The notes beneath the pieces were generated by a model, which saw only the letters and a list, made by a program, of their open reading frames with translations, did not search any database and had not been told where the DNA came from. From assembly GCA_024690205.1 (NCBI GenBank), contig JAILCX010000004.1, positions 62,001-126,000 of the forward strand: a stretch of DNA of 64,000 nucleotides, written 5' to 3'. Below are positions 1-9,117 of the stretch, one piece after another. Made by a program: the position numbers and the translations under genes. This stretch comes from Lachnospiraceae bacterium (lineage in GTDB: Bacteria > Bacillota > Clostridia > Lachnospirales > Lachnospiraceae). Within the stretch, counting starts at the first letter, position 1, and each line of letters begins with the position of its first letter.

Positions 1-130
1 GACAAACGATTGCGCCGCACGGGAAGCTTTCTCCTTCAAGCACGGTCTTTATAACCGATTCCGCGGTTTTTTCGATATCAAACCCGGGATCGAACCCTGT
101 TTCATTTTCAAAATCCAGAACTGTTTTCAT
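1..130 (-). CDS. ybeY: Probable YbeY endoribonuclease, N-terminal fragment (cut by window edge)
   Basis: The reading frame opens at an ATG at 130 and runs off the left edge, giving 43 residues that begin MKTVLDFENETGFDPGF and continue with a helix (IEKTAESVIKTVLEGE) and a FPCGAIV strand. This pattern (short strand, acidic helix, 'EGxxCP..' and the next strand) resembles the N-terminus of clostridial YbeY, a metal-dependent RNase for 16S rRNA maturation and ribosome quality control. The diagnostic H-x3-H-x5-H metal site would lie outside the window, so the family call is inference. Confidence 0.5.
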   Translation of the reverse strand, partial: MKTVLDFENETGFDPGFDIEKTAESVIKTVLEGESFPCGAIVC

Positions 131-200
131 GACTATTACATCATAGCATACCAAACAGTCTGCTACACATTATTTTTTCTCATATATCCAGTAATTCTAA

Positions 201-206
201 TATAAT
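201..206 (+). promoter_or_regulatory. Possible -10 element of the response-regulator pseudogene
   Basis: A perfect TATAAT sits 33 nt before the ATG at 239, in AT-rich DNA. No good -35 hexamer is seen 17 nt upstream. An AGGG at about 225 could serve as the ribosome binding site for the ATG at 239. Confidence 0.35.
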
Positions 207-238
207 CATATATATAAACTCAACAGGGATGTTTACTT

Positions 239-1224
239 ATGGAACGACCGCTTGGCAAAGCACAGGTTAAATGAAAGATCCTAATAGTTGATGATGAAGA
301 GATAAACCGCGAGGAACTCGGCAATATGCTGAATGACGAGTATGAGGTTTCGTACGCAGATAACGGGCAGGCAGCCTATGATATGCTCACCTACGGCGGA
401 GACAAATATTCCCTTATGTTTTTGGATCTTATCATGCCGGTCCTTGACGGATACAACCTGCTTGACATGTGCAGAAAAGATCCCACGTTTGATGAACTTC
501 CAATTATTGTAATGACACAGGAAAGTGCGGCCGAAGTCATAAGCATAAAGGCAGGTGCGGCCGACTTTATCAGCAAGCCCTTTGACAGGCCGGAAGTTAT
601 AAAAGCAAGATGCAAAAGGATCATTGATCTTTATGAACAAAAGAGCATCATTGCGCGCGCCGAATCAGATGTTCTTACGGGACTTTATTCAAAGCAGTTT
701 TTCTTCCAGTACTTAAGGAGACTTGAGCGCTTTAATCCGGATCTTCCGATGGATGCGATCGTTATCAACGTCGAACACTTCCATCTTATCAACGAGATCT
801 GCGGCCGTGACGAAGGTGATGCGGTACTTAAAAAGATCGCCGACCTTCTGATGCAAAAGCTTGATGATAACTACGGCATAGCCTGCAGAAGCGATGCGGA
901 TACTTTCTTTGTCTATGTAAACGGCCTTGATGATTACCAGTCCCTTGTTGATGACATCGCTAAAGAAGCAGAAACGGAAAACTCTTTGATGAAAAGAACT
1001 TTGATAACCTGAAAAACGCCCTCGATGCACATGACCTTAAAGCAGCTTTTGAAGCAGCACATGCGATAAAAGGCGTTTTAGGAAATCTTTCATTAACTCC
1101 CATGACCGAAAAAGCTTCCGAAATAACGGAACTTCTGCGCGCAGGAACGGACATGGATTATACTGACCTTATAAATGAACTCTTCGCATTAAAAGAAGAT
1201 CGTAAAAAGCTCTGTGAGGATTAG
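239..1224 (+). pseudogene. Decayed response regulator: REC - degenerate GGDEF - Hpt
   Basis: An ATG at 239 with an AGGG ribosome binding site opens MERPLGKAQVK. It then meets a TGA at 272-274, after which the same frame continues as a receiver (KILIVDDEEINREE; acceptor in FLDLIMPVLDG; switch Lys in ISKPFD). The receiver is followed by a GGDEF-like fold whose signature is degraded to SDADTF, so it would not make c-di-GMP. The frame stops at 1012. A different frame (about 979-1224) then encodes an Hpt domain with the phospho-histidine motif AAHAIKGVLGNLS and ends at TAG 1224. The join at about 985 looks like a deletion that removed the end of the GGDEF and the start of the Hpt. Two lesions make this a pseudogene. 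An in-frame ATG at 326 would lack the DD pair of the receiver. It faces the decayed kinase at 1256-4011, and the two may have been partners. Confidence 0.75.
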
Positions 1225-1255
1225 GCCGGGAGATATTTTTTCTTTTGTCTTATCT

Positions 1256-4011
1256 TTATTTGCCACTGATATTCTCCATCCGACGATCAGCTTCCCATAT
1301 GAGTTCCTCCAGGGTATGATACAGTCTTTCGGTCTCAACCGGTTTTGATAAATGGGCGTTCATACCGACCTGCAGTGAAAGCTGTACATCCTCATCAAAA
1401 GCATTGGCCGTCATGGCAATTATCGGAATTATTCCTGCATCCGGCCTGTCAAGTTTACGGATCATCTCAGTTGATTTAAGTCCGTCCATATCGGGCATCT
1501 TCCAGTCAAGGAGCACCAGATTGTACGGTTCAAGTTTAGTATGCTGGATCTTCAGCATGTTAAGTGCATCATGCCCGCTGTAGCACACATCTGCTTTGAT
1601 CCCGGCTTCGTCAAGGACCATTCTTGCATGCTCAGCAGCTATCTCCTCATCATCGACCACGAGTACTCTCATGTCATTTACATTTATCCTGAAATCAGAT
1701 GTTCCTACGCGATCACTGTTTTTAAGCGTAAGGATCACGGTGAATTTCGATCCTTTTCCTTTTGCGGATTCAACGGAAATGGTCACGTTCATTATCTCAA
1801 CGATATTTTTCGTTATCGCCATTCCGAGTCCGGTTCCCTGAATTCCGCTTACCGTTGATGAATGCTCTCTGGTAAAAGGATCAAAAATGTTCTTAATGAA
1901 TTCACTACTCATTCCAATACCGTCATCTTCGATATCAAATTCAAGGCAGGCATAGCCCTTTATGGTACACGGCTTTTCACCGACCGTAAACGAAATCCTG
2001 CCTCCGTTATCCGAAAACTTAACGGCGTTTGAAAGGATGTTTAAAAGTATCTGATTAAGACGAAGCCTGTCTGTTATGATGTCTTCATTTTCTATGTGGG
2101 TATTTACATTTAGTTGCTGGTGCTTCGCCGATACCGAAGCCTGGATTATCGATCTTATATCCTCGATAAGATCAGGGAGATGTACGGGACTTTCTTCGAT
2201 CTTTACCGTTCCGCTTTCTATGCGGCTCATATAACGATCGCATTCATGGGCGTCCTTATGTCATGTGACATTTTATTTAAGAATATTGTCTTTGCCCTGT
2301 TTGCGTTTTCAGCTTCATGCAGTGCTTCGGCAAGCGCTTCCCGGCTCTCCTCAAGGTTCTTTCTGGCTTCTTCCTTCTCCAGCATCTGCTTTTTTGCGAT
2401 CCTTGAAGCTCTGTAAAGAATAAATATGATTATGGCAGCTATGATAAGGAGGAATGAGGCAAATATCTCCATGTGATCCTTTACCGTATCACCAAAAGTA
2501 TAAGTGTACAGTCCGTCGGTATATTTATATGCAAGATTAAGGACATAGTCTTCACCTATGACCTTTTTACCGCGGTTAAGAAGCTTAAGAAGACCTTCAT
2601 TACCTATCCTTACCCCGAAGCATCTTGAATCCCTTTGCCCCAGCTGCTTTACGGAAAGCTGGCGGTATCTTGAGTTTTTTAATATATCTATGGCGCGAAG
2701 GCCGTTTATAATAGTGCATCCGACCTTGTCGGCCTTAACGGCTTCCAAACATTCTTCTATGGATGAATACTCCGTTATCTCTGCTTCAGGGAACTGCGTA
2801 CGTATATAGTAATACTGCATTCTGTTATTCTTATTGACACCGAATTTCCTTGTCTTTTCATCCGAAAACTCTCCCTCAAAAACAAGCTCCATCGTGGCGG
2901 AAATGATGGTATCGGACTGGTATATCCCGTTTTCCTCGGAATAATACAGTCCGCCGCCGACGGGGAATGTGGCATCTATGGATCCGTCATAAAGATCCGC
3001 TATCATCTCATCATAAGATGAATATCCGTTAAGCTCGATATCAATATCCGTTATGCCCAGCTGAGAAAAGATACCCGGCACAAGTTCTCTTACAAGACCG
3101 TTTGCGCTTCCGTCAGAAGCTTTATCGCTGTAAGGAAGATAATCATCAAGGTATCCTATTGTTATGGAATCATTTTCAGAAAGCCATTTCTTTTCAGCAT
3201 CTGAAAAGTTACGGCTGGTGACACTGGTTGAATAATACTTGTTTCTCAGTGAAGAAATATAATCGGGTTCATCCGAAGTAAGTTGTTGTTGTGCTTCGTT
3301 AAGCTCCTTTAAGATGTCCGCTCTTTTGATACTGACACAAAGAAAATAATCGGATGTTCCGAACACACCAACGATCTCGGAATGATCCCTGCCGTATGCA
3401 CCGTCACCTTCGGCAGCAAGTATATCTATATCTCTTCTGTCAAAGGAATCAAAGAGTTTTTCATAATCCGAAAAGGTTATGACATTTGCTTTAACGGAAT
3501 TGTCCAAAAGATACCCATCCAAGACTCCTACCACTGCGCTGTCTAAAACACCTATCTTTTTCCCGTTAAGAGTGCTTGGGTCATTTGTAACATCCGTATC
3601 CCTGTCATGCTTAACAAGACTGTATGTCTCATTTCCCATTGGATAATCCGGATAACCTATGATGGCAAGACGATCATCTTTTTTTGGCAAGACCTGCCAG
3701 AAGATCTATTCTGCCGTCAAGGAGCATCTCATACAGATCGGCAAAATCCCCATAGACATATTCATATTCTCATCCCGTGTATTCGGACAGTTTTCTGTAA
3801 TACTCGTAAGCATACCCGGTCTTTACCGCTCCTTCCCGTGCACCTTCTTCAAACACCTCGTTCTCGTAATAACCGACACGCACAACATTAATCTCTTCAC
3901 TGTTCGATCTGACCTCCGGGAAGTTAAAAGGCAGTATCGAACCGATGAAGAGCACAACGGACAGTAATGTCGGGATTAGGAGTCTATTGGTGTATTTCTT
4001 CGTATGCCCAT
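1256..4011 (-). pseudogene. Decayed BvgS-like hybrid sensor kinase (SBP3 domains, HisKA, HATPase, REC)
   Basis: Read right to left. The start is probably the ATG at 4011, with an AGGAG site inside the preceding gene. One missing G in the GGG at 4007-4009 breaks the frame to a hydrophobic anchor (LLIPTLLSVVLFIGS). A TGA at 3772-3770 stands where 'SEYTG-W-EYEYVYG' expects Trp. A 7-A run (T7 at 3679-3685) has one base too many. The rest of the two solute-binding-like sensor domains and a second membrane segment (FASFLLIIAAIIIFILY) are open. HisKA is cut after SHDIRTPMNAI at about 2230 and resumes out of frame at MSRIESGTVKIEE, so about 35-40 residues are gone. The ATPase (N box NILSNAVKF, GIGMS, GTGLGMAI) and a C-terminal receiver (LLDWKMPDMDG, SKP) are otherwise well preserved, which suggests recent inactivation. 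It follows the U32-like gene at 4019 closely. Confidence 0.8.
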
Positions 4012-4018
4012 TAAAAGT

Positions 4019-4915
4019 TTATCTCCTGCCAAGGAGTTTTGATAATGTATCGTCAAGCTTTTTCCTTATGAATTCCCTGTGTTCGTCCTTAACAAGAAAA
4101 TACATATAGGAATCCTCGACCATGCTCTGCGGAAGACCTCTTCCGACAAGCTTAAAGTTAACAAAACCCTTTTCTATATATCCTTCCATCTCATCGTTTG
4201 AGATAAAAGCAGGACGCTTTTTACATTCACTGAATTCCGGGATCGTCTTGGTATTCGGGCAATTATAAGGCTTTCCTTTTTCAAAACGAAGCTGCATCAG
4301 AGATTCGTCGGCATAATGTGCTTTTCGTTTGGGACAGTTGGGAAAACATATCTCATCTACAAGGATCTCGGTCTTTGAGGCGTACGGCGAAAGTGCCTTA
4401 AGCACATCGTCATCATGATTAAGGTCATAATCAAGGACAACGAGCTCATAATCCTTTTCGTATTCCTTTTTAAGCTCATCAAGGTTAGTGATCCTTTTGG
4501 TAGTTGAGGATATAAACTCAAATGAAGGGTACTTATCCCTGAGATATTCTTCAAGGATGTCCCTGTTAACAAGGACCTGATTCATTCCGTTATCCGCAGT
4601 CTCCATGATGAGATTGCAGTACGTATCGCTGAGATGTTTTTCTTCTATCAGGGAATTGGTCCATGTAAACCTTACGGGAACCCCAAAGCCGTTATAAGTT
4701 TTTATGATCTTTTCCATGTCGGAATGCGACGTCAGTCCAAAGACGGCTCTTCCGCCATTCCAAATGGCTCCGGGGAAAGTGCCGTAGACACTCCCTATCG
4801 CATAACCGTCCCTGAACCTGTCGGGATATTCCTTCATCAGGTTGATGATAACCTGATTCATGTAAAAGAAGACACAAAAACCGGGCAGATGCCAGTAAAT
4901 CTTTTTTTCACTCAT
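4019..4915 (-). CDS. U32-like TIM-barrel protein with cysteine motif, paralogue 2
   Basis: This 298-residue cytosolic protein is a clear paralogue of the one at 5677-6630. Shared blocks include the start (HLPGF), VPVRFTWTNSLI, an ADNGMNQVLV block, ELVVLDYDLN, the motif VDEICFPNCPKRKAHY, and a C-terminal GFVNFKLVGRG. C-x3-C is followed by two more cysteines (YNCPNT and SECKKR). The layout recalls the U32 family (UbiU/UbiV, TrhP), in which four cysteines hold a [4Fe-4S] cluster. The family link is my inference and the substrate is unknown. The ATG at 4915 is forced by an upstream in-frame stop. Its AGGAGG lies about 24 nt away, unusually far. It is followed 7 nt later by the start of the kinase pseudogene. 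Confidence 0.6.
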   Translation of the reverse strand: MSEKKIYWHLPGFCVFFYMNQVIINLMKEYPDRFRDGYAIGSVYGTFPGAIWNGGRAVFGLTSHSDMEKIIKTYNGFGVPVRFTWTNSLIEEKHLSDTYCNLIMETADNGMNQVLVNRDILEEYLRDKYPSFEFISSTTKRITNLDELKKEYEKDYELVVLDYDLNHDDDVLKALSPYASKTEILVDEICFPNCPKRKAHYADESLMQLRFEKGKPYNCPNTKTIPEFSECKKRPAFISNDEMEGYIEKGFVNFKLVGRGLPQSMVEDSYMYFLVKDEHREFIRKKLDDTLSKLLGRR

Positions 4916-4985
4916 AAATCATTTCAAAAAACTTTATTTACCTCCTTGCAATATCAAAAACTCATTAAAAGCTTTGTACGTTCGC

Positions 4986-5558
4986 TTATAACTTAAGTGC
5001 CTTACAAAGTGCCTTCCAAATTATGAAAAAATATACGAATCCTATCAAGGCAGTGATAAATTGTGTGATCGAGAATGTCGTCTGAAAAACAGGCAGTTTG
5101 CCGCGAAGCGGGCTTTCGGCCGGAATAAATGTGGGAAGAAGCCATAAGGCGATCGTAAGTCCCATAATAAGGCCCTTAGCAACACATGATAATATAGCAG
5201 TAACGATGGAGCGGACACTTAAAAGCGGCTTTTGATCGGATACCGACGGCCTGAAAACAAAATATACCATGAGCGATAAAACCGCATTGCCCAGCATGAT
5301 GAGCGGAATGATCCCGGGTACTGCGCTCATGACGGGCGAAGCAGCTATAAGGTATGCCGTTATCGGAGTTATCACCGAAAGAATGATCCCCCACATTAAA
5401 CCTGCAGACATCGTAACGATGATGATGCAAAGGTTTACTATAGGCCCCGTGATATACACGCTTAAGCTTTTAAATATCTGGCTGACTATACATATTGCAA
5501 GAAGTATAGCAGTGATCGCGATCTGCAATGTCAGTGTTTTTTTATTTGCATTTTCCAT
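4986..5558 (-). CDS. ECF-type transporter S component-like membrane protein
   Basis: A 190-residue, strongly hydrophobic protein with about five to six membrane helices and few charges. It starts MENANKKTLTLQIAITAILLA and contains a loop rich in Gly/Pro (SPVMSAVPGIIPLIMLGNA). Size, the N-terminal helix and the small-residue-rich segments fit the substrate-binding S component of energy-coupling-factor importers, which take up vitamins or other micronutrients and borrow a shared EcfAAT module. No T or A component is nearby. The substrate cannot be read from the sequence. Start ATG 5558 has an AGGAGA site. It lies between the two U32-like paralogues, which suggests a shared substrate or cofactor. 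Confidence 0.6.
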   Translation of the reverse strand: MENANKKTLTLQIAITAILLAICIVSQIFKSLSVYITGPIVNLCIIIVTMSAGLMWGIILSVITPITAYLIAASPVMSAVPGIIPLIMLGNAVLSLMVYFVFRPSVSDQKPLLSVRSIVTAILSCVAKGLIMGLTIALWLLPTFIPAESPLRGKLPVFQTTFSITQFITALIGFVYFFIIWKALCKALKL

Positions 5559-5588
5559 ATTCCCATCTCCTAAAAAAATATTAATTCC

Positions 5589-5594
5589 ATTATA
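5589..5594 (-). promoter_or_regulatory. Possible -10 of the ECF-S gene
   Basis: TATAAT on the minus strand, just after the terminator of the preceding gene and about 31 nt before the ATG at 5558. The -35 is weak: a TTGTCA exists but the spacer would be 21 nt. The terminator upstream makes a new promoter here likely. Confidence 0.35.
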
Positions 5595-5618
5595 CTACTT
5601 TCCTTTGGTCTTTTGTGA

Positions 5619-5650
5619 CAAAAAGCCTCCGGATATTACTCCGGAGGCTT
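5619..5650 (-). terminator. Rho-independent terminator after the 317-residue U32-like gene
   Basis: A perfect 10-bp stem, AAGCCTCCGG / CCGGAGGCTT, with an 8-nt loop. It is followed on the minus strand by a T-run and lies 27 nt after the stop codon at 5677. Confidence 0.85.
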
Positions 5651-5676
5651 TAATGATCCCTATTACCGAATTGCTG

Positions 5677-6630
5677 CTACGGCCATACGGACGGCTTGGG
5701 TTTATTGACCGAGATAACGTGCATGCTCTCAAGGTTTTTAATAAGGAGCAGCCTTGCCTCACCGACATGTTCCGGCTTTATCATGTAGTAGCAGTATGTT
5801 TCAATGAGCGAGAAAAGATATGCCGTTCTGCCTTCGATCTTGAAATTACAGATACCGCGCGGAAGATACTTATCCCGAATATCTTCAGTACTTACGAAAG
5901 TACAGTAATTCATGATCGTATAAAGGGTGTTATGATCACCGTATTCACACATCCATGGTTCAAGCGGAATCTGCTTATCGGGTGGCATATTCTTGTTCTT
6001 TTTGATGATACGCTGGTTTTTGGCTACGTTCTTGTAATGATCTCCCCTTCGCTTGCAGTTGGGGTGACATACCGCATTTACCAAAACCTCAAGTCTTGAC
6101 TTATCCGTTATGCCGTCTATCTCATCCCACTGTCCGTTCATGTTGTAGTCAAGAACGACAGTCTCGTAGTCCTTTTTAAGTTCTTCGTTTATTGCCTCTT
6201 TGTTCCTTATCTCCTTACAGGTTGAACTGTTGTATTTAAAGTCCGGATATTTGTTACGCAAATAATCCTCCAAAAGAGGTGAAGCGACTATAACTTCATT
6301 CATCCCGTTATTTGCTGCATCCATGCAGTAATTACTGAAAGGATCATCAAGCTCGCTTTTTTCAACGATCGTATTGTTGAACGTATACCTTATCGGGATG
6401 CCCTGTGAATTGACATTCTTTATGACACTTTCAACAAACTTTGAATCACACTGATCGTTTAAGATAAGTCTCCCGCCGTTCCACGGTGTCTGGGGAAAGA
6501 CTCCGAAAAGCGATGCTATCTTAACACCCTCCCTGAAAAAGTGGGGGCGCTCTTTTTGAAGGCTTATCCAGAACATGTTAAGCGGATAGTTATACCTTAA
6601 TCCGGGTAAGTGAAATCGGGCTTCAGTCAT
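5677..6630 (-). CDS. U32-like TIM-barrel protein with cysteine motif, paralogue 1
   Basis: A 317-residue soluble protein related to the one at 4019-4915. Shared blocks are the opening HLPG, WNGGR, IPIRYTFNNTIVE, AANNGMNEVIVASP, YETVVLDYNMN and LVNAVCHPNCKRRGDHY. After this C-x3-C pair come two further cysteines (EPWMCEYGDH and MNYCTFVS), then GICNFKIEGRTAY. The conserved motif and predicted alternating strand/helix layout suggest a U32-type barrel that may bind an iron-sulfur cluster, but I do not recognise a characterised member. It starts at the base next to the GH43 stop/start region (gene at 6631), so the two are surely one transcript. A strong terminator follows. Confidence 0.6.
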   Translation of the reverse strand: MTEARFHLPGLRYNYPLNMFWISLQKERPHFFREGVKIASLFGVFPQTPWNGGRLILNDQCDSKFVESVIKNVNSQGIPIRYTFNNTIVEKSELDDPFSNYCMDAANNGMNEVIVASPLLEDYLRNKYPDFKYNSSTCKEIRNKEAINEELKKDYETVVLDYNMNGQWDEIDGITDKSRLEVLVNAVCHPNCKRRGDHYKNVAKNQRIIKKNKNMPPDKQIPLEPWMCEYGDHNTLYTIMNYCTFVSTEDIRDKYLPRGICNFKIEGRTAYLFSLIETYCYYMIKPEHVGEARLLLIKNLESMHVISVNKPKPSVWP

Positions 6631-8226
6631 TTATTCGTTACTCTCCTGCTTTTTGGGAACCGGAACCGGCTTTATCCTCTTATAAGAGAATGATTTGATA
6701 AGTGCCTTGACCTTCTCGTCGCGGTTTTCGATATCATGTGCATACAATCCGACGGTACATCCGACGAATCCCCCCGCAACCTCGGTTGAAAGAGCGCTGA
6801 TATCAAGCCCCCTTACAAGTTCTTTTATCTGCTGTCCGTCCACCATGAACAAAGATGCCTTTGTTCCGATGACACTTAACACAAGTGTTACAAGATTCTG
6901 GGGAAGCAAAAGTGAAGCTATCTTCTCATCTTTTCCTTCCTTGCGGAGAATGACATTTCCGCTGCATCCCGAATATTCAAATCTTAAATGATAGTCCTCA
7001 CTCTGGAAAAGGACTAAGCCTGCGCTTGCTCCGTCATAAAGGTCATCGCCTTTAAGCGTTACCGCAGCTTCAAAGCAATGAGAATCCTGTCTTATCGCAA
7101 GATATGAAGGGGTTCCCAAACCGGTTATCGGATCGTTATCGCACGTAAGATAAAGTCCTTCTCCCTCACGAAGCTCATACATATCCTGCTTGTAGTTACG
7201 AAGCTTTAACCACTCGGGTCCAAGTTCATTTAAGCTTGTAAAATCATAAAGCTTGTTTACGCCGGGAAGAGAAGTCTGGGGAAGTTCGCTTTTTACCTCA
7301 TCAAGATCGACGACAAGCTCAGCAGAGAGCATACCGAGTCCCGGATTTACAACGGGCCAGTCATTTTCCCAGATCACTCTTGCAAGGAATGTCTCTCTTC
7401 CCATCGTGGTAAATCCGCCTGCAGGTCTTACAGCAAGCATTACCATATACCAGTCACCGTTTGCTATCTGCACAAGATCTGCATGTCCTACATACTTTAT
7501 CGGGTATTTAACTCCCAGATGTCTGTGCGTAAATATCGGATTGCAGAAATGATTCTCATAAGGTCCGAATATATCCTTTGAACGTGCAACGCTTACTGCG
7601 TGCTCAGGGCCTGTTCCTCCCTCTGCATGAAGGATGTAATAATATTCTCCGACATGATAGATATGAGGTCCCTCAGGCCAGTGAACACCTTTTAACGCAC
7701 CGTTCCAGACGTTCTTGTGCTCGCCTATAAGTTTGAACTCTTTAATGTCAATCTCCTGAATATATATATACCAGTCGCCGTTATACTTACAGCCTTCGGG
7801 ATTCGGATGGGTTCCGATGTAGTAGCATCTTCCGTCATCATCAAAAAAGAGTGACGGATCGATACCGTCTGCACCTTCGATGTAATGAGGCTCACTGTAA
7901 GGTCCCTCGGGCTTATCGGATGTCACGATAAAGTTTCCCTTGTCAGATACGTTTGTGCATATAACGTAATATGTACCGTCATGATAACGCATCGTCGGAG
8001 CAAAAAGTCCCCTTGATGATTGCGCCTCCTTAAGCGGAAGCTGGGACTCGCGGGTCAGAACATTTCCTATCTGCTCCCAGTTTGCAAGGTCTTTACTGTG
8101 CATGATTGGCAGACCCGGAAAATAAGAAAACGAAGAATTGACGATGTAATAATCATCACCTACCGCGCATATCGAAGGGTCCGGATAAAACCCTGCAAGA
8201 ATTGGATTGGTTGCTTTTACTGACAT
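6631..8226 (-). CDS. Glycoside hydrolase family 43 (beta-xylosidase / arabinofuranosidase type)
   Basis: 531 residues, no signal peptide, so likely cytoplasmic. The N-terminal five-bladed propeller has the GH43 triad: D16 (YPDPS, base), D123 (GIDPS, pKa modulator) and E185 (WPEGPH, acid). A C-terminal beta-sandwich (about residues 320-510), typical of two-domain GH43 xylosidases, follows. The expected role is removal of xylose or arabinose from imported xylo-oligosaccharides. The start ATG has a strong AAGGAGGA site. The gene lies 10 nt after the ABC ATPase at 8236 and directly before the U32-like gene, so it may be transcribed with the export operon. Xylosidase and arabinosidase activity cannot be told apart from sequence. 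Confidence 0.88.
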   Translation of the reverse strand: MSVKATNPILAGFYPDPSICAVGDDYYIVNSSFSYFPGLPIMHSKDLANWEQIGNVLTRESQLPLKEAQSSRGLFAPTMRYHDGTYYVICTNVSDKGNFIVTSDKPEGPYSEPHYIEGADGIDPSLFFDDDGRCYYIGTHPNPEGCKYNGDWYIYIQEIDIKEFKLIGEHKNVWNGALKGVHWPEGPHIYHVGEYYYILHAEGGTGPEHAVSVARSKDIFGPYENHFCNPIFTHRHLGVKYPIKYVGHADLVQIANGDWYMVMLAVRPAGGFTTMGRETFLARVIWENDWPVVNPGLGMLSAELVVDLDEVKSELPQTSLPGVNKLYDFTSLNELGPEWLKLRNYKQDMYELREGEGLYLTCDNDPITGLGTPSYLAIRQDSHCFEAAVTLKGDDLYDGASAGLVLFQSEDYHLRFEYSGCSGNVILRKEGKDEKIASLLLPQNLVTLVLSVIGTKASLFMVDGQQIKELVRGLDISALSTEVAGGFVGCTVGLYAHDIENRDEKVKALIKSFSYKRIKPVPVPKKQESNE

Positions 8227-8235
8227 AGTTCCTCC

Positions 8236-9117
8236 TTATGGCTTGGTTATCAATATATTTCCGTCTTTATAGGTTATCTTAACTTTGTTGTCCTTAAGGT
8301 CAAGCTCGTCTATGAGCTCCTGCGGTATCTGGAGTCTGTGGGCCTTGTCCATTACCACATATTCATCCTGAGTCTCCTCGGCTCTCCAGTCGATGTTTCC
8401 TTCGTTCACCCTGTCTTTGAACTCTTCTTTGAGCACACGCTCAGAGCTTATCTTTCCGTCTCTTATCGCAACGACTCTATTAACTTTTTTTGATAGAGTC
8501 ATATCATGAGTGACTATGAGTATCGTCTGTCCGTTATTGTTAAGCTCGGTAAAAAGATCGAATATGTAATCCGCCGTCTTTGAATCGACAGACCCTGTAG
8601 GCTCATCGGCCAAAAGAAGCTTAGGGGAATTTGCAAGCGCTATCGCTATCGCTATCCTTTGCTGCTCTCCGCCGGATAACATGTTCATCTTAGAATTCTT
8701 TTTCTGTGAAAGGCCTACCATCGAAAGGAGTTCCAAGGCCTTATCCCTTTTATGTTTTGTTGACGAAAGGTTCATCGGCAGCATGATGTTTTCGATCGCG
8801 GTAAGATAGGGAAGCATGTTTCGTCCGTTATTCTGCCACACAAATCCGACCGTCTCCCTTTTATATAAAACAAGTTCCTTTTCCGTCATGGTAAAGAGGT
8901 TCTTTCCGTCAACCCAGAGCTTACCTGCACTAGGCCTGTCCAGTCCTCCTATCATGTTAAGAAAAGTAGACTTACCGGATCCGCTGTTTCCGATAAGTGC
9001 CGTAAGCTCTCCTTTTTGCACGGTAAGATCAAGTCCCTGGAGTGCAAGGACTTCCGTTTCTTTTGTCTTGTATATCTTTACCAGGCCGTCGGCCTGAACC
9101 ATTACTTCTTCAGACAT
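8236..9117 (-). CDS. ABC transporter ATPase of MacB/LolD type with C-terminal AbrB-like domain
   Basis: About 293 residues. The ATPase core has Walker A GNSGSGKST, a Q-loop, the signature LSGGEQQR, Walker B LLLADEPTG with SVDSKT, and the switch His in IVTHD. An added C-terminal stretch of about 40 residues, beginning AHRLQIPQELIDELDLK and ending ITKP, has the look of an AbrB/MazE swapped-hairpin domain, unusual for this transporter type. I chose ATG 9117 over the upstream ATG at 9138 because a GGAG precedes it at good distance and it overlaps the end of the other ATPase by only 8 nt. It is the last ATPase of the operon that begins at 15847. Confidence 0.85.
   Translation of the reverse strand: MSEEVMVQADGLVKIYKTKETEVLALQGLDLTVQKGELTALIGNSGSGKSTFLNMIGGLDRPSAGKLWVDGKNLFTMTEKELVLYKRETVGFVWQNNGRNMLPYLTAIENIMLPMNLSSTKHKRDKALELLSMVGLSQKKNSKMNMLSGGEQQRIAIAIALANSPKLLLADEPTGSVDSKTADYIFDLFTELNNNGQTILIVTHDMTLSKKVNRVVAIRDGKISSERVLKEEFKDRVNEGNIDWRAEETQDEYVVMDKAHRLQIPQELIDELDLKDNKVKITYKDGNILITKP

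Noticed and set aside
326..1012. Intact 228-residue response regulator starting at 326
   Set aside because: That start would cut off the DD pair and first strand of the receiver, which are encoded just upstream in the same frame behind a TGA. The Hpt domain follows in another frame. A broken gene explains this better.
3770..3772. TGA read as tryptophan or selenocysteine in the kinase
   Set aside because: The gene has three other lesions, no SECIS-like element stands out, and TGA ends many normal genes here.
4019..6630. Active U32 peptidases
   Set aside because: The cysteine motifs recall cluster-binding members of the family rather than proteases, and no protease residues can be assigned.
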